Shown piece after piece: positions 25,801-34,096 of a DNA stretch of 54,871 nt. The position numbers and the translations under genes are program-made. A model generated the notes under the pieces. The model was given only the letters and a program-made list of their open reading frames with translations. It was not told the origin of the DNA and did not search any database. Each line of letters opens with the position of its first letter. Within the stretch, counting starts at the first letter, position 1. This stretch comes from Sulfurimonas sp. (GTDB lineage Bacteria; Campylobacterota; Campylobacteria; Campylobacterales; Sulfurimonadaceae), in the NCBI RefSeq assembly GCF_023228785.1, contig NZ_JALOAN010000014.1, positions 1 to 54,871 on the forward strand, read 5' to 3'.

Positions 25801-26687
25801 TCATTTAGTGTAACAGTTGTATCATTGATTGTATCTGTAATCTCATGTGAAGTTGCACTATTAACTGGTGTTAATGTATCGTAGCCACTATTATTTGTAG
25901 TAGTTAGATCTGTTGGTGCTGAGATAGTGTCTGGATCTATGTAAACATCTGGATCGCTGTACTCAAGTGTTGTTGTTCCTGTAGTTTCTCCAGCTTTTAC
26001 TGTGATTGATTTTTCAACACCATCTACCTTAAATGTAATAGTTTCATTAGCTGTTGGAGGAGTGTCAAATGTTACAGTATAAGTAACAGTTGCACCATCT
26101 TCATCTCCTGTCATAGATGAAGTTAATGTGTAGCTAGATGTATAAGGAGGATCAATTTCATCAGTAGTGTTATTGATTATTATCTGATCTTCGTCTAACT
26201 CTCTGTTTGTGCCATCTAAACCAAACTCAGCGTCACGAAGTTCTGAAGTTATGTCAGTTTGAGCGCCATCTCTTTGCTCAAACTCGCCCTCTCCTGCTTC
26301 ACTACTCTTTGGTCTCTCCTCACCCGCAGCAGTCTCATCTAAAAGAGCTAGATCTTCATTCTCTTGTTTAGCTTCTGCATCTTCTTGTGCATATAAACTT
26401 TCATCTAGTGCTTTTTTTATACTAAGTTCTGTTAAGCCCTCTTCTTGGCTCAACTCATCTATAAGAGAGGCATCAAATAGTTGTTCTTGCGTAGCATTTA
26501 AAACTATGCTACTTCCACCTTCAACATTCATCTCGATCTTAGCACTTGAACTATTGCTTTTATCTCCAAAAACTAACATATCTTTAGTGATAACATCACC
26601 TTTTTTTAACTCTATAATATTTGAAGAACTATCTTTTGCAAAAAATGTACCTTCTATCTCTTTTACTGTTGCTATTACTACTGCCAT
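22812..26687 (-). CDS. LapA-type giant adhesin with VWA domain
   Basis: A 1291-residue acidic surface protein for type I secretion. Residues 1-75 match the retention module of LapA-type adhesins (GTFFAKDSSSNIIELKKGDV). T119-A120-A121-G122 reproduces the dialanine site cut by LapG proteases. Ig-like or Calx-beta-like repeats follow, two of them identical (residues about 292-496). A beta-sandwich (about 605-760) and a von Willebrand A domain (about 893-1085) with MIDAS residues DISGSMS, GGTNYD and VSDGEP come next. The C-terminus (IDTIDLSQEG...LNLSLEDVLEIS) looks like the non-RTX secretion signal of this class. Thr, Asp and Gly dominate; Cys is absent. Its exporter genes lie directly upstream. 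It should anchor cells in biofilm. Confidence 0.85.
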   Translation of the reverse strand: MAVVIATVKEIEGTFFAKDSSSNIIELKKGDVITKDMLVFGDKSNSSSAKIEMNVEGGSSIVLNATQEQLFDASLIDELSQEEGLTELSIKKALDESLYAQEDAEAKQENEDLALLDETAAGEERPKSSEAGEGEFEQRDGAQTDITSELRDAEFGLDGTNRELDEDQIIINNTTDEIDPPYTSSYTLTSSMTGDEDGATVTYTVTFDTPPTANETITFKVDGVEKSITVKAGETTGTTTLEYSDPDVYIDPDTISAPTDLTTTNNSGYDTLTPVNSATSHEITDTINDTTVTLNDVTVNEGAGTATISASIDNAPKDGPLVIALDNGSTVTFNVGETSATSTPFAIQGDDAYKDGETIIVKASVQSGGDEFENLVTTDTATVTVSDTINDTTVTLNDVTVNEGAGTATISASIDNAPKDGPLVIALDNGSTVTFNVGETSATSTPFAIQGDDAYKDGETIIVKASVQSGGDEFENLVTTDTATVTVSDTINDTTVTLTATSTITEAGADVIYTATLTNASQGDTVVTLDNGKTITITDGQTTGTATVTVAADEDVYLDATSMSAAITTATGGNFENLVVDSTPAVTTITDTIDTTTVSLTGTVTKPIVIDIGNVKDTQNGVEITAYDIEGNETEISINTNENHAGFGVEGKSSGDDSELGHKDGNSEKIVVEFDNEVKSLDVAFAWRHNGEKAVVTFIDKEGNVVGSAMISGGGNDQEALVTYYDENGIKTKEEAAAGGSDEIDLEYKFEPGNGQTFSKVEFSAPGDNDDYLINKIVYKEVVNSDTSNVINENGEVTLEIQTSNPPQEGTAAVATVVVYGVEHSIELDVNGRGTLNVVLKEGEELNATVTEIKGGNFEAVELSGASWELPNLVPTSFNNESHEMNFNEANIDTNLVLTLDISGSMSSKLALAKESLVNLINKYDELGDIKVMLTTFSDYGSTVKEGNSVWLSAENAIEAIDKLKAKGGTNYDDALLNITAGFSKEEAPLEGKTISYFVSDGEPTYGMYQKNNGTWKRDGNGSKLTDINDDIVNNWKALNIDKTYTIGIGTDELNEYLREISKTPDDDVIIINDAKDLSSTLESTVDASIKGNAFDNISGGDGEISIDSIRVDDNEYTKNSFPEDGLAIGEDGKLLFDFDTGDYSYSAKSDEFDNNTVKSFSVTASDEDGDETTFDVNIDIQVDAQINTLVLNSKENIDFSNIDNLEKIDTIDLSQEGKNEVLNLSLEDVLEISNSGKSITIKGDDEDKVSFADTDDWTKGDSSDGFITYTNDTNSDVTVKIDEDIQQPIG
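25201..25812 (-). repeat. perfect 306-bp tandem duplication inside the adhesin gene
   Basis: Bases 25201-25506 and 25507-25812 are identical as far as I can see. A third unit begins at 25813 with about 23 matching bases and then diverges. 306 bp is 102 codons, so the reading frame is kept. Exact identity points to recent duplication or ongoing recombination, with adhesin length likely to vary between strains. Confidence 0.9.
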
Positions 26688-26724
26688 TTTCTCTTCCTAT
26701 TATGGATAAAATTTTATTGTAGTT

Positions 26725-26769
26725 AGTATAGGAAATATTAGGATTTTTTACTATTGTCCATAGGGACAA
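26725..26769 (-). promoter_or_regulatory. adhesin promoter with TTGTCC dyad
   Basis: TTGTCC-ATAG-GGACAA (26754-26769) is a perfect dyad centred at 26761.5. A minus-strand -10 (TATACT, 26725-26730) predicts a start near 26718, so the dyad is centred about 43 bp upstream, a usual activator position. The LuxR-type gene ends only 12 bp away and is the obvious candidate regulator. AGGAAGAG precedes the adhesin ATG. Confidence 0.5.
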
Positions 26770-26780
26770 GTATAAAAGTT

Positions 26781-27368
26781 TTATTTTAAAAGTAGAGCTA
26801 GGGCTAGTCTATCTTTTACTTGAAGTTTTGTGTAGATGCTCTGTGCATGAGCCTTTATGGTCCTTGGAGTTATCTCTAACTTCTGTGCAATATTTTTGTA
26901 AGTATCTCCATCTTTTAAAAGAATTGCTACTTCTTTTTCTCTATCACTTAGTTTTTCAAGTGTTAAAGTATTGTCTTTATCTTTTGTTTGAGGTAGCTGG
27001 TTTATTAATTCAGATGTAAATTCAGGATGCAACCACACAAGCCCTTCTTTTATAGTTTCAATGGCTGAGTTTATAAAATGATCTCTCATAAGTGCATTTC
27101 CATAGGCTTTTGCACCAAAGGAAAGGAGTTGTTTTGCAGTTGCTATATCTGGATTGCGATGTAGAACCATTACAAGATTTGAGTTTTGACTCATAGCTTC
27201 TATAAGATTTTTTGCATTTGAGCCCAATGCTGAGTAGTTAAGGATGATAACACTATTTTTCAAGTCTATAAGTTCTTCTATTTCATCTAAAACTAAAGAC
27301 TCTTCAAGTAAAGATTCTTGCCAATATAGTATCAAATTTATATCATCGCTATAAAGTAAAACTTTCAA
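26781..27368 (-). CDS. LuxR-type regulator with degenerate receiver domain
   Basis: A 195-residue regulator. Residues 1-120 have a receiver fold, but the phospho-acceptor position is N44 (VIILNYSAL) and the conserved lysine near GAKAYGNAL is also replaced, so phosphorylation is unlikely. The C-terminal LuxR/NarL HTH is intact (LSDREKEVAILLKDGDTYKNIAQKLEITPRTIKAHAQSIYTKL, residues about 138-185). The start codon is TTG, with GGAG 7 nt upstream. It lies between the exporter and the adhesin gene and probably controls the adhesin promoter. The input signal may be a ligand or protein partner. Confidence 0.85.
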   Translation of the reverse strand: MKVLLYSDDINLILYWQESLLEESLVLDEIEELIDLKNSVIILNYSALGSNAKNLIEAMSQNSNLVMVLHRNPDIATAKQLLSFGAKAYGNALMRDHFINSAIETIKEGLVWLHPEFTSELINQLPQTKDKDNTLTLEKLSDREKEVAILLKDGDTYKNIAQKLEITPRTIKAHAQSIYTKLQVKDRLALALLLK

Positions 27369-27369
27369 A

Positions 27370-28704
27370 TCACCGCTCCGTAAATGTATATTGTTTCGTT
27401 TTTAAGATTGGCTTGAGTATATAGTCAAGCACACTTTTTTGCCCTGTTATAATGTCAACACTCACCGTCATTCCAGGTATAATTTTCAGTGGTTTTGTCT
27501 CATTTCCTAAGTAGTTTTTCGTAGTTTTTATCCTAACAGTATAAAAAACATTATCTTTTTGATCTTTTATAGTGTCTGCACTTATGTGCACTACTTCGCC
27601 ATCAAGTCCACCATAAATAGAAAAATCATAAGCAGAAAACTTCACAATTGCTTTTTGACCAAAGTATATAAAAGCGATATCAGATGGTTTGATCTTCACT
27701 TCAACTAAAAGAGCCTGATCACTTGGAACAACTTCCATAATATTTTCACCAGGCTTAATAACTCCACCAACGGTGTGAACAAATAGTTCTTGTACGATGC
27801 CTTTCATAGGTGAGCGAACAACTGTACGAGTTACTTGATCTTCTAGAGCTGTATAGTTTGCCTTTAGAGATTGTAGCTCTGCTGCTGCTTCGTTTAGTTT
27901 TACTTTTGCATCACTTCTAAAGAGTAGTTTTGTCTCTTGTATCCTACTCTCTACCTCTTTAATAGCCGAGTTTAGTCTTGGTATAGACTGTTTTATAGCA
28001 GTGTACCTGTCTTCTATCTCATTAGCCTCTCTTTGAAGTTTTAGGAAGTCTATTTTTGAGCGAACTCCTTTTGCTACCATAGGCTTCGTCATGCGAACCT
28101 CTTTTGTTATCATATCTAATGATGATTTTAGATGTGACTTATGTGTTTGAGCTTCAGATAATTCATGTTTTTTTTGGTTTAACTGTTCATCAAGAGCTTC
28201 TAATTTTGACTCTAATTGTTTCATATTTGTAGCATAAAGACTTTGTTCATTTGCGACTAAGCTTGGTATTCTCTCTTGTACTTCAACAGGTATTTCAAAT
28301 TTTCCTTCACCAGATTCAGCTCTTAGACGACTAAGCTTTGCCTCAAGAGCATCTGCTTTTATCGCATTTGAGCTAAAAGAAGATTGCGATTTTTGGTTAT
28401 CTATTTTTAGTAAGATCTGTCCTTTTTCAACACTTTGTCCCTCTTTAACCAGAATCTCTTCAACTATTCCACCCTCAAGGTTTTGTATCATCTGATTTTT
28501 ACCACTAGGGCTGATCTCGCCATCTCCTCTTGCTATCTCATCTATAATTGCAAAATTTGCCCAGATCAAAAATGAGGCAATAGCAACAAGCCAAAAGTAT
28601 AAAATGATCTTCATTGAAACTGGAGTTTTTTGCAAAACTGCAGCACTTAGAGAGTGCATAAACTCATAATCACGAGCAGATAGATTTTTTATCTCATCTT
28701 TCAT
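27370..28704 (-). CDS. type I secretion membrane fusion protein (LapC/HlyD family)
   Basis: A 444-residue periplasmic adaptor of the HlyD branch. One N-terminal membrane helix (about 35-57 of the chain), the lipoyl half EILVKEGQSVEKGQILLKID, and a long coiled-coil hairpin (about 110-290) are followed by the second lipoyl half (VRSPMKGIVQELFVHTVGGVIKPGE) and the C-terminal HlyD signature region. The frame is open from GTG 28713, but ATG 28704 is chosen because AGGAGG lies 8 nt before it. It follows the ABC exporter stop by 1 nt. It should link the exporter to the TolC fusion protein. Confidence 0.9.
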   Translation of the reverse strand: MKDEIKNLSARDYEFMHSLSAAVLQKTPVSMKIILYFWLVAIASFLIWANFAIIDEIARGDGEISPSGKNQMIQNLEGGIVEEILVKEGQSVEKGQILLKIDNQKSQSSFSSNAIKADALEAKLSRLRAESGEGKFEIPVEVQERIPSLVANEQSLYATNMKQLESKLEALDEQLNQKKHELSEAQTHKSHLKSSLDMITKEVRMTKPMVAKGVRSKIDFLKLQREANEIEDRYTAIKQSIPRLNSAIKEVESRIQETKLLFRSDAKVKLNEAAAELQSLKANYTALEDQVTRTVVRSPMKGIVQELFVHTVGGVIKPGENIMEVVPSDQALLVEVKIKPSDIAFIYFGQKAIVKFSAYDFSIYGGLDGEVVHISADTIKDQKDNVFYTVRIKTTKNYLGNETKPLKIIPGMTVSVDIITGQKSVLDYILKPILKTKQYTFTER

Positions 28705-28705
28705 C

Positions 28706-30862
28706 TTAAGCACCTCCTCCGAGTTGTTTTATCACGTCTTCTTTTTTCCCATCAAGAAGAACTTTGGCGCGATGCATAACTATAACTCTATCTACTAGAT
28801 CTAAGAGCCCTAATTTTTGCGTTATCAAAACAAAAGTTTCATTTTTAAACTCGGTTTTTAGGTTGTTCATAAGATTTAACTCTGTTGTTTGATCCATCGC
28901 ATTTGTTGGTTCATCCATTAAAAATACTGAACTTTTTTGCATCAAAGCACGAGCTACTCCAACACTTTGCCTCTGTCCACCGGAGAGTCCTGCCCCTCTC
29001 TCACCTATTGGCATATCATATCCTCGCGGATGTGTTTTTACAAACTCTTCGACTCCACTAATTTGAGCTGCATATAAAACATCTTCAATCTCAGGATGCA
29101 GATCTGAGGAGATAATATTGTCTTTTATAGTTCCTTTAAAAAGATTTATATCTTGAGAGACATAACTTATAGATCTACGAAGATCTGCTGGATCTATTTG
29201 TGAAATGTCTATGTCATCTATAAGAATTGTGCCACTTGTTGGCTCGTAAAGTCTAAGGATGAGTTTTGCGATAGTTGATTTGCCAGATCCAATGCGGCCA
29301 ATTATGCCGACTTTCTCTCCAGACTCAATAGTAAAGCTAACCCTATCAAGTGCTGGCATTTCTGATTCTGGATAATGAAAAGTCACTTCTTTAAACTCGA
29401 TCTTGCCTTTAAATCCAGGTCTTTGAACAAACTCTTGCCCTTCTGGTCTCTCAACTTCTTGAGATATTATATTATTTAAAACCTCATAAGAACTCCTTGC
29501 ATCGGAGTAGTTTGTTATGAGTCCTGCAGCTTGTCCCATCGGTGCTACAGTTCTTGAAGTGAGAATTACTACTGCGATAAGCCCACCCATAGTAAGCTCA
29601 AAATCTTTTATAAGATATACTCCAAATACAACAACAAAAACAGTATTTAGCTGGATAAGAAGATTTGTAATATTTGGAATAGATGATGATAGTAGTCTTG
29701 ATTTAAGGTTTTTTTCTGCAATTTCACCAGTTGACTCTTCCCACTCCCACTGCTGTTTTCCGGACATACTTAAAGATTTTACAGTCTCAATGTTTTGCAG
29801 AGTCTCTATAAGTATAGAGTTTTTCTTGGCACTTGCCTCGTGAGAACTCTCTATAGACTCTTTTAGTGGTTTTCTTATAATGAGGGCAAAAATTAAGATC
29901 AAAAACATCGTAACGATTGGTACAAAAACCAAAAGACCACCGATGTAGTATATAACTGCTAAAAAGATTAGAGCAAAAGGCAGATCTATAACTGCAGTCA
30001 TAGTAGCGGTAGTAAAAAATGAGCGAACTGCTTCAAAGTCTCTTAGGTTGTTTGCAAAAGATCCAACAGATTTTGGATGGACTGCCATCTTTAGATTTAG
30101 CACTTTTTCAAATATGATAGAAGACATAATAATATCACTCTTCTTTCCAGCAAGTTCAAGCATATATCCACGAATAAATTTTAAGAAAAAATCTATAATA
30201 TAAACAAATATGATACCTATTGCAAAGACTAAAAGTGTCTCCTCTGCATTGTTTGGGATGACCCTATCGTAAACATTCATAGTAAAAAGAGGAGTGGCTA
30301 GTACAAAAAGATTTACAAGTAGTGAAGCCCAAAGAACATCCCTATATATGGATCTAGAGAGGTTTAGCGTACTCCAAAACCAATGTTTAGATTTTACTTC
30401 TAATGAACGAGATCTTTTAGTGTCGTACTCAAATTTTTTCTTAAGTAAAAAACCAAATCCTAGGTACTCTTTTTCTAAGTTTTCTACTTCTACCCACTCT
30501 TCTGAAGCTTCACCATCTGTGTAGATGATCTTTGCTTTAGTTTTATCTGGGGAAAACTTTTCTAAAATACAAGCATTTTCGTTACTTAAAAGTAAAATCA
30601 TTGGAAGATGTAGATCTAGCATGGCAGGGATCTCTCTTCTTATAAGGGTGGCATTTAGCCCTGCTCTTGCTGCCACACGAGAGAAGAGTGATTTTGATTT
30701 TGTGTCGATACTAAAGAGTTTTGAACTTCCATCCCTTTCATGCACAGGCATGCCAGAGAGAAGTGCCTCAGCACTAAATGGTTTATGGAACAACTTTGTA
30801 TATAAAACCAATGCATCTAGCAAAGAGTCCTCTTTTACCGCTACACCAACTCTTTCACTCAT
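28706..30862 (-). CDS. type I secretion ABC exporter, LapB-like
   Basis: A 718-residue ABC transporter. The N-terminal 140 residues form a C39 peptidase-like domain without the catalytic cysteine. As in LapB and HlyB it should bind substrate and not cut it. Six membrane helices (about 175-440) precede the ATPase, with Walker A (GRIGSGKST), the signature LSGGQRQSVGVARAL and Walker B (SVFLMDEPTNAMDQ). It exports a large unfolded protein, here most likely the adhesin four genes away. It lies 9 nt after the OmpA-family gene in the same operon. Confidence 0.92.
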   Translation of the reverse strand: MSERVGVAVKEDSLLDALVLYTKLFHKPFSAEALLSGMPVHERDGSSKLFSIDTKSKSLFSRVAARAGLNATLIRREIPAMLDLHLPMILLLSNENACILEKFSPDKTKAKIIYTDGEASEEWVEVENLEKEYLGFGFLLKKKFEYDTKRSRSLEVKSKHWFWSTLNLSRSIYRDVLWASLLVNLFVLATPLFTMNVYDRVIPNNAEETLLVFAIGIIFVYIIDFFLKFIRGYMLELAGKKSDIIMSSIIFEKVLNLKMAVHPKSVGSFANNLRDFEAVRSFFTTATMTAVIDLPFALIFLAVIYYIGGLLVFVPIVTMFLILIFALIIRKPLKESIESSHEASAKKNSILIETLQNIETVKSLSMSGKQQWEWEESTGEIAEKNLKSRLLSSSIPNITNLLIQLNTVFVVVFGVYLIKDFELTMGGLIAVVILTSRTVAPMGQAAGLITNYSDARSSYEVLNNIISQEVERPEGQEFVQRPGFKGKIEFKEVTFHYPESEMPALDRVSFTIESGEKVGIIGRIGSGKSTIAKLILRLYEPTSGTILIDDIDISQIDPADLRRSISYVSQDINLFKGTIKDNIISSDLHPEIEDVLYAAQISGVEEFVKTHPRGYDMPIGERGAGLSGGQRQSVGVARALMQKSSVFLMDEPTNAMDQTTELNLMNNLKTEFKNETFVLITQKLGLLDLVDRVIVMHRAKVLLDGKKEDVIKQLGGGA

Positions 30863-30871
30863 CTCTTAACC

Positions 30872-32050
30872 TCACTTATTACTATATGATAACTTAACTT
30901 CTATACGGCGATTTGCAGCTCTTCCCTCTTTTGTTCTGTTACTTATAACAGGCTCTAACTCTCCACGACCTTTTGACGTAAGACGACTCTCATCAATCCC
31001 CTCAGAAATTAGTGCAGATTTTGCAGCATTAGCTCTTTTTTGAGATAAAAGCATATTTGCCTCAGCTCTTCCAACGCTATCAGTATGACCTATAATTTCT
31101 GCATCATAAGTTGGATTTTGCTTTAAAAATGTTGCAAACTCCACTACTTTAGCATAAGAGTCTTGAAGTATCTTATCTGAGTTAGTTTCAAAGTTTAGCG
31201 CCAACTCTTTACTTAGAGGACATCCTTTTAAATCAACATCTAAGCCTTGTATAGTACCGGGACACTCATCTAAATAGTCAAGAACTCCATCACCATCACT
31301 ATCAAGTGGACAGCCTTTTTTATCAACACTTACGCCAATAGGTGTATCTGGACACTCATCTTTATAGTCAATAACTCCATCTTTATCGCTGTCAATTGGA
31401 CAACCATGAGCATCAACCTCAGCACCTCTTGGAGTACCTGGGCATCTATCTACACTATCTAAAACTCCATCTTTATCACTATCTATATCTTGTGGAAAAA
31501 GCACATACATAGTAACCATAACACGGTTTGAGAGGTCACGACCTTTTTGTGTCTCATCAGTAAAAGCCATATCAGATCCAGCGCGATGTTCAAGCACTAA
31601 AAGCTCTTCATCTATCTCATCTGCAATAAATTTATCTGCAATATCCCTAGCATAGTCTTTACTTAAATTTTGAGACTCATTCGTATCTAGTGAATATCTA
31701 AAACTATTTTGTATCTTATTTGCATAAGTTTTAGAATCGATTCTTTTTTCATTGATATCATCAGTTGGTTTATTTGTATGACCTATGATTTTTACACGAA
31801 TCTCTTCATCATTGTTTTTATACTCTTTGATAGTTTCAACTATTTTATTATAGTGCGAAGCATTATCTTCACATAAGATTCCATTTTTATAGCCAAGCAT
31901 TGAAAAGCGAACAATCTCCTTAAAATCTCCATACATAAAAGCGTCAAGTTCAGCACTTTTAGCTGTGTTTGCATCTTCTATCTTGTACTCATAATCATAA
32001 GTTCCTCCAAAGAGTGAACACGCAAGAAGTGCTATATATAAAACTTTCAT
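30872..32050 (-). CDS. OmpA-family protein with TSP3 repeats and two OmpA-like domains
   Basis: A 392-residue secreted protein (signal peptide about 1-16). An N-terminal OmpA-like domain (about 60-185, VKIIGHTNKPTDD and LSNRVMVTMYV) is followed by three thrombospondin-3 calcium-binding repeats (DSDKDGVLD...DRCPGTPRG, about 190-280). A typical C-terminal OmpA domain comes last (NFETNSDKI, IIGHTDSVG, NRRIEVKL). The OmpA domain binds peptidoglycan and TSP3 repeats make a Ca-dependent rod. It overlaps the TolC fusion gene by 1 bp and sits inside the adhesin export operon. It may brace the exporter or adhesin at the wall. The double OmpA arrangement is uncommon. Confidence 0.85.
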   Translation of the reverse strand: MKVLYIALLACSLFGGTYDYEYKIEDANTAKSAELDAFMYGDFKEIVRFSMLGYKNGILCEDNASHYNKIVETIKEYKNNDEEIRVKIIGHTNKPTDDINEKRIDSKTYANKIQNSFRYSLDTNESQNLSKDYARDIADKFIADEIDEELLVLEHRAGSDMAFTDETQKGRDLSNRVMVTMYVLFPQDIDSDKDGVLDSVDRCPGTPRGAEVDAHGCPIDSDKDGVIDYKDECPDTPIGVSVDKKGCPLDSDGDGVLDYLDECPGTIQGLDVDLKGCPLSKELALNFETNSDKILQDSYAKVVEFATFLKQNPTYDAEIIGHTDSVGRAEANMLLSQKRANAAKSALISEGIDESRLTSKGRGELEPVISNRTKEGRAANRRIEVKLSYSNK

Positions 32051-34068
32051 TATAATTCCTCGCTTTCTTTAGTTAATTCTATTTCAACACGGCGATTAAG
32101 GGCCAATCCCTCATCTGTATCATTACTTGCTATTGGTTGTTCTTCTCCACGTCCCTCACTTGTGAGCCTAGTTCCTCTTATCCCCTCAAGTTCAAGTGCT
32201 TTTTTTATAGCTTTAGCTCTCTCTTCTGAGAGTTTTAAGTTGTAAGAGGCATCACCTATATTGTTTGTATGCCCTATGATTAAAGCTTTATAGTAAGGAT
32301 TGTCTTTTAAAAACTTTGCAAATTCTTCTATCTCAGCTTTTGCACTTAGAGGAATCTTTGCACTATTGTTTTGAAAGTTTACTTCTAAACTTAGTGAAAC
32401 ACTACATCCATCTCCATCTACATTGTAGCCCATTGGTGTATTTGGACACTTATCTATATGATCTATAACTCCATCCATATCGCTATCTAATGGACATCCA
32501 TCAGGAGAAACTTTTACGTTTTTTGGTGTCATTGGACATTTATCTTTAGAGTCTACTACTCCATCTCCATCACTATCTCTCATCATTTTTTTACAACCAT
32601 AAGGCATAATGTTGTTCTCTAAAAGTGAGTTATCGCAAAGGTCAATATTGTCTGGGATCCCATCACCATCTACATCTAACACAACTGGCAAAGTATCTAA
32701 GATCTCGTGAGCCTCAGAGTCACTATATAAGTTTACTTTTGCTGCATAATCTTTTGCGTCACCTGCTACTGCAGTAACTAAAAGTCCCATAGCATCTAAG
32801 ATCCGATACTTTGCAAATAGTTGTTCATACTCAGCTGTAATGATTTGACTTCTTGAGTTAATAACATCATTTTGAGAAGATAATAGATCAAGAAGTGAGC
32901 GACGACCTAGATCATACTCTTCTTCATAAAGTTCAAGAGTTTGTTCACTAAATTGGCTGTACTCTTTTAGATCTACTAGTTGTTTACCAACCATTTCATA
33001 AGCACTCCATGATAGATCTAAACCTTCTATAACTTGGCGTTTAAGATCTCTTTTTATCTCTATCTCTTGGTTTATTTTACTTAGATGCTTTTGAATATTT
33101 GCCTTATCAGCTCCACCACGAAAGATGTTGTAGTTTAAAACTATACGAGCACGAAACCTATCATCTGGCGAGTCAAAAGCGTTTCTTTTCTCAACATCAT
33201 TAAAAAACTGAGAAACTTCTAGATCTACTTTTGGATAGTAATCTTTTTTGCGTTGTTCCCAAAGTGACTGAGCACCTTTGATGTTATAGCGGCTTACTAA
33301 AAGCGAAGGGTTATGCTCTACTGAGTACATAGCAGCTCTCTCAATACTCTCGGGCATTGCTATATCAAAGTCAGGTCTTTGCATCTGAGATATATCTGGC
33401 ATCCTACCAAGTAATCTTCTAAATGTGTATTCTGCATCTCTTGCATTGTTTTTTTGAACAGTATAGTTTGAACGAGCAAGGGAGAGTGCTGATTGGATCT
33501 TTTTAACCTCTGAGTCTGTTGTTAGACCTGAATCAAAGAGATCTTTTACCTTTAGATATATATTTTCATTAATAGCTACATTTTCTCTAGCTGTTTGAGT
33601 AAGCTCATTTGCACGAAGTACATTTATATAAGCACTAGTCATCTTAAAGGCTATATCATTTGCTTTTTCTATGTAGTTATGAGCAGCGGCCAAGATTCTA
33701 GCCTCTTCATAATCCACTTTATGCATAGTGCCAAAACCATCAAAAATATTTTGAGTTAATGTTAAAGATGTCTCATAAGCACCATAATTTTCATCTTTCA
33801 CATTATGGTTGTAGCTACTATCTGAGCTCTCTTTTAGAGTTCCTGCTTTTGTATAGCCTGCAGTTGCTCTAAAATCAAGTTGAGGATAGTACTCAGACTC
33901 GGCAATATTTAAGTCTTGTTGAGTAGCTCTATAGTTTTTGAGCCTCTCTTGGACAACTGGATGTGTATTTAGTACCTCTTCTATACTCTCTTTTAGTGTT
34001 AAACTAAAAAGTGGTGTACAAAGCAGGCAACTCGCTGTTAAGAGCAGAGTAAAACGTTTTTTGGACAT
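32050..34068 (-). CDS. TolC-TSP3-OmpA fusion outer-membrane protein
   Basis: A 672-residue fusion. After a signal peptide (1-23) comes a full TolC/LapE-like channel (about 24-440, LTLKESIEEVLNTHP to the YDLGRRSLLDLLSSQND helix). Thrombospondin-3 repeats follow (about 465-555, DVDGDGIPD, DSDGDGVVD, DSDMDGVID with paired Cys). A C-terminal OmpA domain (about 560-672, NFQNNSAKI, IIGHTNNIG, NRRVEIELT) ends the chain. TolC proteins usually end after the channel. Here the channel would be tied to peptidoglycan. First gene of the adhesin export operon, under the direct-repeat site at 34105. No frameshift is seen at the junctions. Confidence 0.88.
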   Translation of the reverse strand: MSKKRFTLLLTASCLLCTPLFSLTLKESIEEVLNTHPVVQERLKNYRATQQDLNIAESEYYPQLDFRATAGYTKAGTLKESSDSSYNHNVKDENYGAYETSLTLTQNIFDGFGTMHKVDYEEARILAAAHNYIEKANDIAFKMTSAYINVLRANELTQTARENVAINENIYLKVKDLFDSGLTTDSEVKKIQSALSLARSNYTVQKNNARDAEYTFRRLLGRMPDISQMQRPDFDIAMPESIERAAMYSVEHNPSLLVSRYNIKGAQSLWEQRKKDYYPKVDLEVSQFFNDVEKRNAFDSPDDRFRARIVLNYNIFRGGADKANIQKHLSKINQEIEIKRDLKRQVIEGLDLSWSAYEMVGKQLVDLKEYSQFSEQTLELYEEEYDLGRRSLLDLLSSQNDVINSRSQIITAEYEQLFAKYRILDAMGLLVTAVAGDAKDYAAKVNLYSDSEAHEILDTLPVVLDVDGDGIPDNIDLCDNSLLENNIMPYGCKKMMRDSDGDGVVDSKDKCPMTPKNVKVSPDGCPLDSDMDGVIDHIDKCPNTPMGYNVDGDGCSVSLSLEVNFQNNSAKIPLSAKAEIEEFAKFLKDNPYYKALIIGHTNNIGDASYNLKLSEERAKAIKKALELEGIRGTRLTSEGRGEEQPIASNDTDEGLALNRRVEIELTKESEEL

Positions 34069-34096
34069 TCTTTATTTCCTTGCTTAAATTTTAACA

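Noticed and set aside
25303..25884. Two plus-strand open frames with nearly the same protein
   Set aside because: They are the antisense image of the 306-bp duplication in the adhesin gene.
22812..26687. RTX calcium-binding nonapeptides in the adhesin
   Set aside because: No run of GGxGxDxxx repeats is present. The C-terminus instead resembles the non-RTX secretion signal class.
28706..30862. Active C39 peptidase that would cut a leader from the exported protein
   Set aside because: The N-terminal domain lacks the catalytic Cys, and the adhesin has no double-Gly leader.
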